DNA of 64,000 nt from Ulva prolifera (Eukaryota; Chlorophyta; Ulvophyceae; Ulvales; Ulvaceae), in the NCBI GenBank assembly GCA_023078555.1, contig CM041199.1:4469315-4533314 (forward strand), in the 5' to 3' direction. Positions 42,401 through 53,487 of this stretch are shown one piece after another (the first letter of the stretch is position 1; each line of letters starts with the position of its first letter). Position numbers and translations under genes: made by a program. The notes under the pieces were generated by a model that saw only the letters and a program-made list of their open reading frames with translations, did not search any database and was not told the origin of the DNA.

Positions 42401-45400
42401 ATCGCAGCAGAAGGGGAACCGTGAGCCGCTTGTGCAGCGGTCCGGCATCGCGACCGCATCGATTGCGCCAAAGCACTGATGTGCATCGAGTGCATGAATG
42501 TGCATCCCGCCCTCTGCTCCCTCGTCCCTGTCACGCAAGGACGACGCCAGCCCCCCCGACTGCCCAGCACACCCCTCCCCGACAGGCCCAGAGTACCCTG
42601 ACAGCCACATCAACGATGACGCGTCCACCCCCGCGGCACCGCCATGCGGGGGTGCGCGCTCACGTTCGGCCGCCTCCGCTGCGCGCCGCTCATCCTCCTC
42701 CGCGATCTCGTCCGCGAGCATGCGTTGAAAGTGCCCCGGGAGCGCCGGGGCGTCGCGGCCTAGCAGGTGCCCGCCACACGGCGTCACGCCGCTGCCACCC
42801 GGCCCGCCGATATGCTGCGCCGCGGCCGCCTCCACCTCCTCCGCCGGCGGTGCCGTGAGGTAGTGCCGGCCCTCATGCAGAAGCACGACGTCGCCGTACT
42901 TGGACGACGTGAGGTGCGTCATCGAGTGCACGGCGGAGATCGTGGCTTGGGTGAACACAATCTGCCCGCCCGCGCACGCGTCCGACACAGCGCGGGCCGT
43001 CTGCAGCAGGCTGCCCCGATACTGCAGCTGTCCAGTGGCCGGGTCTGCGGCAAAGTGCGTGACACGCGCGGTGTGGCCGCCCATGCGGACCCTGAGGCCA
43101 TGGAACATCACCCGGGAGTCGTGCGGCTGCATGACAGTGATCAGCGTCCAGATGGAGCGTGACAGAGTACACAGGCGGACTTTTACAGACTACACAGACA
43201 CAAAAAGCAGTCCATCGCCACTGCAGTTGCCGTACACCGCATGACCACCAGTCATTTTGAACGACACCTGGGGCTTGCTGCCGATGCCATACACATCCAC
43301 AGCCCCGCTGCGACAATTTTTTTATTTGACAACAGTGGCGCTGGCGGGCAGAAACAGGCAGCGGGCGGCCTACCGAGGGGCACTTGCACTTCCTCGCGAG
43401 ATCCTTGACAGATGCCGGGAGGGGGCACGTCGCCGAGGACGATGGGACGCAGAGCGTGCCGACGTCGTCCGGGCAGCCCCCTGCGTCGGCCTCTGCGTCT
43501 GTGGTGCTCCAGTTGATGTTGAGCAGCTGCATCTGGACAGCGACACACCAGCGTAGCGCGTCGGTCGCGTCCCGGAACACTACCTGCACAACCGGCGGCG
43601 CAGCTCGCAGCTCGCAGCTCACACCTCACGCCAGGTGGCTCCCCGAGGCTCAGACGCAGAAGCACGAACTGGGTGGAGCTGCGACTGCATACACAGCCTG
43701 GCAGCATCCAACTTCAAGCTGGATCATCCCTGATCGCTTCGAGAGTAGTCGCGCGCAGAGCCACCCGGACATCGTCATCGGTGTCAGCCGGCCGATGACC
43801 AAACTGAAGCGGACTGATCAGGCGAGGCACGCTGGACAGTCAGGCGAGGCGTGGTAATCGATCAAACACAGCACGGTGGCGGCACAGCGGAGCTGCACGG
43901 TCGCAGAACAGGCGCACCTGAAATGAGTCACCCTCCGTGCAGACCTCACGGCCGTTGTACAGCAGCATCATGTGGCGCAGCAGGCGGTCATGCTTCTTCA
44001 GGTCCGAACAGAACGCGTCCGGCATCAGCTCCCAGAGCTTCGAGCTGCTCTGGATGTCGGTGATCACGAGCGTCGCGATCTCGCCCAAGCCTGGGGGACC
44101 CTGCACCCCACGGCAATCACGCCCCGGATCTCAACACGGCCGCGGTGTCACACCGGCCACTAGCTGGCGCTGGGCGGATGTGAACCGTATGAGGTGAGAC
44201 AGCGGTAGCACACACGACCCCAAAGCATATGCAGAGCAATTTGGGGCACGCCAAACGGCGTGGACGAGTGTGCCAGAGCAGGTGACAAGCAGCAGCACTC
44301 ACGCGCCAGCCTGTTGCACAGTCGCGGCAAATCTTCCAAAACCACCCCAGCCCATGCGGCATTCACAGCAAAGCCCGAGAGCGCAGCATGCGCACCTGCA
44401 GTGCGGAGGTGCCGCTGCCAGTGACCGACGAAGTCGACCGACGCGTGTCCATCGCGTCGCTCTCCCCCGCCGTGCGGCTCAGGCGCTTGCCGAGCGGCAC
44501 CCGCGGCACCAAGCAGTGACCAGGCCCCGACTGCCCGTCCCGCAGCGCTCCCCCGGACGCATCCTCTGACGGTGTCAGGCTCCCCCCCGGGCTCCGCCCG
44601 CTGAGCCCCACCACCTCCCACATCCCGCGGCCGGTGCCGATGTTCACCAGGCTGCCTGGAACGAGGCCGCCGTGCCCGCTGCCGGCGCCGCTGCCCCCCC
44701 CGCGCGGGGCCGGCGTGTGCACGTTACCCACCATGCCGCGCAGCCACCCAAACCAGCTGCCGCTGTGCGACGCCGCGGACGAGCTGTCCGCCGTGTTGCG
44801 GTACAGCATCTCCACATACTGCACCCCCGCGACGTCCTCCCCCGCGCTATGCAGCCCTTCGCTGCGCACGCCGTGCTCCCGTCGCACCGCCCGGTGCCCG
44901 CTGCTCATGCTCCCCTGCCCCCCGAGCCCACCCCCGCTCATCGCGAGGTATGGGGCACTCGCACTGCGTTTACTCATGGGGCGTGCCGCGCGGCGCCGCA
45001 GCCGGACGCACATGTACGCTATGCCCAGCAGCACCATCATCCCAACGACTGCGCCGAGGACGGCGAGGCCGATCACGATCCCGTCCGTGCCCGGGGCGGC
45101 CGCCGAGGCCAGCGGCGCCGCCGGCGCGTCCGCCGGGCCCGCGGCCGACTGCTCGCGCTGCGGCTCCGCGCGGCTCAGCACGGACGGCACGGTCGACGGG
45201 TACGTCTGGCCGTACGGCCATCTGATCAGCGCCGAGTTGGGGATCGCGGCGAGCACGCTGCCACCGGGGGACAGCGACACGGTCGCCGCGGGCGTGAGTG
45301 CGGGGGCGACGTCGCGGCTGGCCGGAACCGCGGCGGTGTCCGGCTGTACGAGGACGGACACGCGGACGGTGCGGGTCGAGCGGCGCAGCGCGGTGGCGCT

Positions 45401-47516
45401 GTAGTTCTCAAAGCGGAAGTCCCCGCTGACACCCATGAATGCGGTGGACAGTAGTGACTGGATGTGTCGGTCCTGCAGCCTCAGCCACATAAAGCTTGTT
45501 GCAACAGCCGAAGAAAGGTCCGCTGAGACGGAGGAGCCCAGAATGCCCCGCAAGAAAGGAACAGATAGGTGCAGGTGAGACAGTCAGCAACATCTTGGCA
45601 AGGTAATCCAGTGTAAGTTTGCATGCATTGGCATTGATTGTAAGGCACTAGCCATGGCTGGTCCATGAAGATGCAAGCTCGAAGCACTGCATGCACGCAT
45701 ACGGGCAAAGTGCAACAGAGTGCAAAAGAAGCCAACTTGTTCTCATTGTGCTGTTGTGCAAGATGCCACAGGTGCGCAGAATGGCAAAGGTGCAGAGGTG
45801 GGTGGTACGAAAATTTGCTTCGGAGCACACCTGCATGATGGACGCTTCCTGGGGAGACAGCCCGGCTGGGGTACCCGCGCTGCTAGGAGCGTTCACCTCA
45901 AAGGCTGAAGCCAGGAGAAGGGCGTCATAGATGAGTGCACCAGAGTATGGGTTGACGGTGTCAACACCACGTGGTGCAGGCAGCACAGCTCGGGCGGACT
46001 CGAGAAACTCCGAGTTCACCTCTGGACATATGAACACCTGCACCAGGAGGTGATCCGACCTCGTGGCCCGACCAGATGATGACGGTTTGCAAAACATCGA
46101 TCACTGAGAGACGTCATTAGTAAGTGCTCTTCTTGACACATGCAGAACAATCAAGCACGTTCGGGCATCACAACAATCCATTGCATCCGCAAAAAAACCT
46201 GACATACACTACAGTTCGGGGACTGGCAAGCAGCCATTGCTACTGGGCTTATTAGGCTCAGGCTATCTCAATTGTGCGATGAAGTGGTTCAAGGCAAACA
46301 CTTGGTATCAACATTGAATCCTGTGTGGATAGTCTCCACTGAGTGAACGGCGCATGGCAAAGTAGGACGCACGTGGAGCGCTGTTGCGTTTCCATACGAG
46401 AGAGGTTGCTCCAGGCCATATTCTTCGTAGAGCGGCCAAAACGCTGGTATCACTCCGCTGATCTCCCGATTGGAAAGCACGTCCTGCTCCTGTTCGTCTG
46501 GTGCGAACGTTCGATTGCAGAGTTCGTCATGGAGGCTGACCCATATGTTCTTGCTTCTCAACTCTGGAACATATTTTTCAAGGCTGTATGGCAGCTCCGG
46601 ATTTTCTGTGTGGAAAAGAAAAGGCCCCGCCTCATTCACTATGTCAACATCGGCCAGGAATGCCTCGATATCAGCTTCAGTATAAATGTCTTCAGACCTA
46701 AATCAACCAGACTGTTCTCAGTTCTACATGCGCGATGCAGCACCCAGTACACACAAACGCATATGCAGGAGAGGTCAGGCACACAGCATCGCGAATGATC
46801 ATCGCACCTTGTCCAATTGAACGCCTTGATTATCTCCCCCCATCGCGGTCGCGACTCTGCTTGATGCCTGATGGGAACCAGGATCGACGCACCGGACTTT
46901 TGAACCTCAACTCGCTCGATGGAGATGAATACGGCAGCCTGAATCCCAACGTTGACTCCTTCGCTTGATGCAGCATCCTGAATCGACTGCCAAGATCCCA
47001 CGTATACCGTGCGTGTGCAGCTGCAGCATGCGAATACTGGTCGGTGGAAGCGCTCACAGGAGTCGAAAGTAGTATGTACATGGCACGTCACGGTAGCTTA
47101 CTGGTATATTATCAATGAATGTAGTGCTAGAGTACAGATTTACGCCGAGTTCGTTTCTGGTCAGTGAAACAGCACATTGCTGGTAATCCTGGTGACCGGT
47201 ATTTTGCGTCGAAGAGCCTACTCATCACGAACACACAAGACATATTCAGCACATTTCGCGCTTCAGGATGCGTGTCTTGGAACTTCGAGCTTGCCAGCAG
47301 AACCGCTGCAAAGAATAGCGCAGCGGAGGAGACGCACCTTGGGGCCTGTAGTTCATCAAGCCGTAGCAAGCGCAATGGCTGCAGAAAATCGGCTTCGCTG
47401 TCTTGATGGTTTGTACCTATGGGAGTTCCATCATTGACATGCTGAGCTGCGATTGAAGCAATCTCCCGCGCGCCTGTGGGCAATGCCAGTGACAGCCGGA
47501 CGCAGACAGACATCTC
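36427..47516 (-). CDS. Giant receptor-type class III nucleotidyl cyclase with tandem cyclase domains and a PAS domain
   Basis: Makes, or once made, a cyclic nucleotide at the membrane in response to an outside ligand. Exons on the minus strand, all phases agreeing: 47516-47338, 47020-46808, 46697-46373, 46037-45831, 45472-44396, 44100-43918, 43583-43374, 43126-41702, 41343-40951, 40523-40125, 39637-37320 and 36754-36427. From Met at 47513 this gives about 2,417 residues. The ectodomain (1-430) resembles receptor ligand-binding folds (VRLSLALPTGAREIASIAAQ, GEIIKAFNW, PYSGALIYDALLLASAFE, AFMGVSGDFRF). A membrane span follows at about 438-461. Cyclase 1 (about 667-880) has both metal-site aspartates, in VITDIQSS and TEGDSF. 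Cyclase 2 (about 1460-1670) lacks both but keeps HHAARV. PAS (about 2268-2380) begins CPDAIDLMDTRGVILHVNGA. Linkers are alanine-, serine- and glycine-rich. The signal-peptide exon is unresolved. Confidence 0.85.
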
Positions 47517-48392
47517 CTGTGCGAGCCTATATCCGCAACACGAGCTGAGGCCATGTGTAGTCCGCCCGCGAGCGCATGAAGGTGCTGTGATGCGAACGCC
47601 TGGGGCATATCACAGCCATCATTGCTCCTGCGGGCGTGTCCCGGGCAACGCAATAAGAGACAAACGACCTTGATGTACTTAAGTCTAAGCTCCAAGATTA
47701 TTCCTGTTTATTGCGGCTGGTACGTTCAAGCTTCACCACTATTTGCGGAACATCACTTCGACAGAAATGAACGCATGTCACCTATCTCGTATATTTCCAG
47801 AAACCCAGTCCTGCAGCTACGTCCGCCTGTCACTGACATCGAAGGTGCTGTTGAGCGCCAAAGGCGATGTCATTGATGATTCGAGTTTAAACACGGGCAG
47901 AAGGGCTCAGCTGTCGCACCTTGATTTTGTGGCGATGGTGTCGCAGTCCCGTGTGGATGACTGCGTTGTTGCTGTACCACTAAGACACCTGGACCGCGTG
48001 AACATAGAACATCCATCAGCCTTTCGCAATTCAGGCTGCCAACAAAGTTGTCTTTCAAGTGGTGCTCGTGTTAATGTCCCGAATGGTTGTCGTGTGTGCT
48101 TGCGAGACTGTCTACATCGGTATGAGAATGCACAATCTTTCGCGCATGCTGATCACCTGCACACGACGGTAATGTAATAGCGGTGCCATGTTGATAGCCT
48201 GCACTCTCTCCCGATTGCGGTTTCTTTCCGTCCCCAGGCCTTGATCCCTCCCTCCGTGAAGCAGTAGGGACCAGCCTGTGCGCAGGTGATCTCTAATGAC
48301 GGGGGCTGCTTGCGAGTTTGCAATATGACTCCCGGATTTATATCTACATTGGGGCACATGTTCTGTATATGCCGGTGTCCAAGCGTTTCGAG
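47517..48392. promoter_or_regulatory. Shared divergent 5' region of the cyclase and ODR4-like genes
   Basis: The two genes point away from each other across this stretch. It must contain the missing first exon or exons of the cyclase and both promoters. A minus-strand frame starting at 47695 with MELRLKYIKVVCLLLRC looks like a possible signal peptide but is not proven. I see no clear TATA box. Confidence 0.35.
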
Positions 48393-51300
48393 ATGCAGCG
48401 ATCTGTGAACCAGCCACTGCGGTTCGAAGTTGCACCCCAACCGCTACGGCATCTTCATGCGCTCACTACAGAGGACTCTCCATCAAGTGGGCTGCTGGTG
48501 GGTCGACGACAGCCAGACGGCGTGAGTATACTCTTGGCAATTCCCTGTCTTGGTGCGCATAACCCATGATTCAGCTGAGCTTGGGTTTACGTGCGACTAC
48601 CAACATTCAGCTGTGCCGGTCAGAGCATCAATGCCTGCCGTGAAGAGGCTGGCAAAAGTCCACAGTACACAGCATGCACCTGGGGCTGGTGCTGCTGAGG
48701 CAGTGCTGGTTCTACGCCAGCTGCCACGGTTGCCGCCACAAGTAAACGTCCACACTCCTGCACCCGTGCAAGTTGCCATTCATTGACGGGCTGATGTGAT
48801 CTCCAATCCGGCCATCTGGTTTCTTTGACCCCAATTTGGTTGCTGCCACTGCAGCGCTCCTAGTAGCCAATATCCCGCCACGATCATCACACCATCGTGA
48901 CACGATGCCTCAGGCTCAGTGAAAATTCAGATTCTGCTTAATGATCACACATGCAGGTCATCACGAGAGTCAGCACGACCTGGCAGCCCGAGGAGGAGAT
49001 AGCGCACGTCTTCTGCTGGCGCTGCAGGATGCATGTGATGAGTTTGAGCGCTGCCGTGTCAGTGGCGTCGAGATCGCAGGCATCTATGCGGCTGTATCAC
49101 CGAACGCCCGGGAATCTGTGCAAGCAGCGCTCCAGGGTCTCAGCCAGCGTCTCGGGCCCGGGTGCACCAGGCTACAAGGCCCCGGCCACAATTACCTGGC
49201 TTCCATTCTCCTCGCCAGAGCACCACAGGGCTGCCAGGTCCCACAACTGGATGCAGTGCTGTGGCGACCGTCCCCCGTTGGACCTGCACTGGCAGTTGAA
49301 GTCTCCTGCATGGTGGCTCCGATACCACACCAGGTGAGCCCCACTGCTGCTCAGGCAGGTTCCGCCTGCACCTTCCGTGTGGCATGATTCGTATGCTGTC
49401 TGGCAGTACGATGACATCATCAGTAGGACTCGAGCCATCGCATAGCAGAGCACCATGAGTGGCTGTGTAGTGTAGTGTGGGGAGCATTGGTCGACCAGGT
49501 AGGCCAGACCTGTACGTACTCTTGCGAGCACCTGAGTGTCCTGCTTCGCATGAAGCATCCGAAATGCGCTGCCAAAGGAGAATCCTCCGGCGTTTTGTTC
49601 CTGTCATGACGGCTTAGGAACACGTCTTATACGCTGATGAGCCATGAACGGCACGAGAACGGCACAATAACGGCACAAGAGCGGCAGGAAATGCGGTGTA
49701 TGCTGGTAATTCGTGCCGCGCGACGATGTTGTGATGTCGACATGGAAGGACCACGCTTGCAACAAAAACAAAAGGGCAACTCCTGAGATTTCGCACGCCT
49801 GCCTCCCGAGTCTCCGTCCATTGATGTAGACTTCTGCTTGGACAGCTTGTTTCAACCGCCAGGACCTGCGCATTCACACAGCATTGGAACAAGGCATGTG
49901 GTCAGGCCCATGCCACCTCTGTCAATATGTCATGCGCAGCGTTGCAGGTGATCACTGCAGAGTACAGCTTGTGCAGCACCATCCCTGAAGGCTCGTCTAC
50001 GATGCCAAGCACAACCCGGATCTCTGCAGTCGCTGAGCAGGCAGCGGCAGGCTGCATCCTGGCAGTACCGGCACAAGATCCAGGCACCCTGCCCCTGCCG
50101 ATTCCCAGAGCCGCCTCACCAGAGCACCTCCATTCCACCTTCCTCGACATCCCCACTCCTCCCGCCACAGCCTCTGCGACACACGCGGCGGCCAGCTCTG
50201 GGGTCCTGGAGCTGATCACGTTGCGGGCGCTGTCGTGGAGCCCTGCTGAAGGCATGCGAGATGGCGATGAGAGTGAGGCGCGCACAGCCCAACCCCATTG
50301 CCACCTCTCGCATAACAGAGGAGCACAGGTGCAGCTGAAGGGCACGTTCAAAGCTGCGGCGTTGGTCGCTCCGGATGATGACGGTGACATGGTTCGACAC
50401 TTGCTCTCCAAGGACCTGGGCCATTCCGTGGCGCACAGGTGTGACTATATCATGCTTCGGTATCGCCGGGGTGTGCGCTGCAAACACGGTGGTCCCAGGC
50501 ACACACACCCATACACAAACATACGGCTATGTAATCATGCATACATATATTGTTATATGGTTGAGTGTGGCGTTGTGCAAGGGGAATGCTCTTGTGCTCC
50601 GTGCGGGGCTTCAATCTTTGGCTGGCATCACCGGCCGAGCTGTGGTACGTGCTCGTGCCCGGCCTAGTGCCATGACTGCGTGAGTGGATTTGCGTGTGTA
50701 TTCCTGGCAACGGCTCGCTGCCCGGCCTCTGTCCTTTGTAACTACATATATTGTTGTGACGTTTGTGACGAATGCTCTGCGCCGGTTGAGTGTGGCGTTG
50801 TGCAAGGGGAATGCTCTTGTGCTCCGTGCGGGGCTTCAATCTTTGGCTGGCATCACCGGCTGAGCTGTGGTACGTGCTCGTACCCGGCCTAGTGCCATGA
50901 CTGTGTGAGTGGATTTGCGTGTGTATTCCTGGCAACGGCTCGCTGGCCGGCCTCTGTCCTTTGTAACTACATATATACAGTTGTGAACCCCTGTGCTGAT
51001 GCCTGTTGCAGCCGAGCGGCCCGGGAGGACGGGGGTGCTGCGGAGACGCGGGATGTGCAGGAACGCAATGCTTATCGCTTGCACAACCCTGATGCATGTA
51101 TAGCTTTGTGCCGTGGTCGCATGAGAAGCATGGTCGCTTGGGACAGCCTGCTATGGATCACTTGAATCGGCTGGCGGCGGTCGCGTCTCGGTGTGGTACG
51201 GTGAAGCGTTGTTGTTTGTGACGAATGCTCTGCGCCGTTTGAGTGTGGCGTTGTGCAAGGGGAATGCTCTTGTGCTCCGTGCGGGGCTTCAATCTTTGGC

Positions 51301-52409
51301 TAGCATCACCGGCAGGGCTGTGGTGCGTGCTCGTACCCGGCCCAGTGCCATGAATGCGTGAGTGGATTTGCGAATGGATTCCTAGGAACGGCCTGGCACC
51401 CGGCCTCTCTTCTTTATGACTACATTTGCTTTGCTGTGTTTTCTGTGTTTTCTCTAATTGTGAAGACGCGTTTGTAGCTTCTCATGTGCAGTGCACTTGC
51501 CCGTACTGGGCGTGCACAGAACTGGTGAATGAGTGGGTTTGCAGGTGTATTCCGAGCAACGGCTTGCTGCCCGGCCTCTGTCCTTTGTAACTACGTACAT
51601 ACCATATGGCAGCCTACATCATCTCACATTTGCTGAGCATCAGTATTTTATGCGATGCCAGGGCTCGGCACAAAGGGGAGCTGCATGCACACCTCACATC
51701 ATGGCACAGTTCACATCGTTGTACATGAAGCTTGCAGGTAGCGGGATGTCCACGAGTCCCCGGTGACAGAGTGCTTCGTCTGCTCATTTCTGGATTGTTG
51801 TCGCACACCTGCTTCTTCTGAGTGACGGAGCTCTGGCAGTGCAGGCTAGAGCTGGCAAAGAAGGTGGCTGAGAGCGGCATCGGTCCACACCACACAAGCC
51901 CACACTGGCCCTCTACAGATGCTCCGTCCACCTCACCGGACGGACACACAGATGCACCTGCGGCCTGGCTCCTCAGCATCGCCGCAGCTGCTCCCTGCCC
52001 AGCCCCCTCTCCACGGGACGCAGATGCCTCATCACGGCCTACGCTCGCCACCGAGCACGGCACATGCATACGGCTACCGGAGCGCCACCTGTTGCGGGTC
52101 GAGTGCACAGAACGGCCCCGGGGCGCCTCGGCCGCGGCGGGCCGCGGCGGTTGGGTGCCGTGCTGCGCAATGGCGGTGCCTGGGGAGGACCCCACTGCGG
52201 CGGTGATGGAGGTGCAGCAGCTGTTGGGGTGTGACGTGTCCATCGTGGCCGACGTCGGGGCGCAGCAGCACTGTGGGCGCTTGGCTGCGGGGTTGCAGGC
52301 GGGGCGTGTGTTCTGGGACGCCGCCGATACCCGGCTTGGCGGCTTTGCAGCAGTTCTCGCGCTGCTAGTTGCGGTATTCATCGGCTACATCAGCTGGACA
52401 TGGCCATGA
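48393..52409 (+). CDS. ODR4-like tail-anchored membrane protein
   Basis: ODR4 proteins are ER-membrane proteins that anchor the UFM1 protease UFSP2 and aid receptor trafficking in animals. The model has exons 48393-48521, about 48580-48741 (uncertain), about 48975-49333, 49948-50438 and 51845-52409. Family landmarks appear in order: SGLLVGRRQPDG near the N-terminus, then SGVEIAGIYAAVSPNARESV and QAALQGL, ALAVEVSCMVAPIPHQ, and GAQVQLKGTFKAAALVAPDD followed across the last intron by SVAHRLELAKKVAE. The protein ends in one hydrophobic span (GGFAAVLALLVAVFIGYISW), as expected for a tail anchor. Splice phases of the last three exons agree. The second exon and the true start (48369 and 48318 are alternatives) are weak. 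Family assignment is from remembered motifs. Confidence 0.6.
50561..50750 (+). mobile_element. LINE 3' end in the last ODR4 intron, copy a
   Basis: Starts at TTGAGTGTGGCGTTGTGCAA in the ORF2 C-terminus and ends TTTGTAACTACATATA. ACATATATTGTT occurs at 50543-50554 and 50744-50755, a likely target duplication, with six extra bases before the LINE sequence. Confidence 0.88.
50761..50980 (+). mobile_element. LINE 3' end in the last ODR4 intron, copy b
   Basis: Starts GTTTGTGACGAATGCTCTGC and runs to TTTGTAACTACATATATAC, only ten bases after copy a and in the same direction. Confidence 0.88.
50981..51425 (+). mobile_element. LINE 3' end in the last ODR4 intron, copy c
   Basis: The longest of the cluster. 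It starts in the codons for VVNPCA, abutting copy b, includes SHE(T)-region codons with several mutations, and ends TCTTTATGACTACATTT. Confidence 0.87.
51526..51602 (+). mobile_element. LINE 3' end in the last ODR4 intron, copy d
   Basis: Only the 3' untranslated end: GAATGAGTGGGTTTGCAGGT to TTTGTAACTACGTACAT. It is separated from copy c by about 100 bases of other sequence. Confidence 0.8.
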
Positions 52410-53487
52410 AGACGCCCATCGGAAGGGCTGTATGGATCGTTTGTTGTGGATAGGACGAGTGCGCCGCCGGGCCGGGAATTGTTGCAGAATTGGTCAAGGG
52501 TGGGGTGTGACACTGGCAATACAAACGCTCAGAGATCGCGGTTATGCCACACGGTGTGTGGAACTTGCCTGCGATACCAGCTGATACTCAGGGGCCCGGA
52601 GTCGCTGAAGGCATGCAGGTGCTGTGCCGTGGCCGTGAGGTGGTCGCGTGAGCAGTGAGCGCGGGTCATGTGCTGCATCGTAGGTGCTTGTTGCAGCCCA
52701 ATGTTTTGCTGCATGTGATATGCATGATGCCACTTGCTTCAGTTATGAAGTGGCATTGCTGGGCGTGGCAGTGGAACTGTGGCAGCAGCGATGTGAACGA
52801 TGTCGACCCTCATCTGAGTTCATAGGTTGAGCCATGACGCCAGCACTTCAGCCTGGCAGAGCGTTGAGTTAGCCCCATGCATGGAATCATCTCTGTGCTC
52901 GGTCCTCAGTCTCAACATTTGGTGTAGCAGTACTTTTTTCGAATGCACCGCATCTGCGTGGTGAATGCACTGGCGCCCGGGTGAGCCGCACGCTTGACAT
53001 CATGTGTGCGAGGCTGTGACCTTGGAGACAGGGTGTGATGGGACTGTGGAGTGCTCGGGACAGTGAGGATGTGAACAAAAACGCAGCTAGGGAGACATGT
53101 GCGGGCCCTTCAAGCCATGTAAATATGTGTCGACAATAGAGAGGCATCTCGTTGAATCAAGTTGCTGGGGGATCGGCTATGGCTTGCGGGAGACACGTCT
53201 ATGTTGAATGGTAAATTTGAATGGTGTACTGCTGCCCGAAAGCCGCATGCACTGAGTTTTCGGCCCTGGCGTAGCCAGGGGGACTGACGTCATGCGGAAG
53301 GTTCCCGAACAACACGGCACGACACGCTGCATAAAAGAACAGTCGCAACTGTGCAATGCATTGGCGGCCAACGACGGAATCGTGATACAGCCTGTGGGAA
53401 TAAAAAGCCGACAGCACCATCGTCTCGCCCTTTCACCTTCCCAGTGCACTGCTTCCTCGTTCGCCATCCACATCGAACTAAAGCACA
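52410..53487. other. Spacer between the ODR4-like gene and EFL
   Basis: Should hold the ODR4 3' untranslated region and the EFL promoter and 5' leader. No other gene or notable repeat seen. Confidence 0.5.

Noticed and set aside
48941..50411. Minus-strand frames opposite the ODR4-like exons as the real gene
   Set aside because: The minus-strand peptides show no family motif. The plus strand shows ODR4 landmarks in order, with agreeing splice phases.
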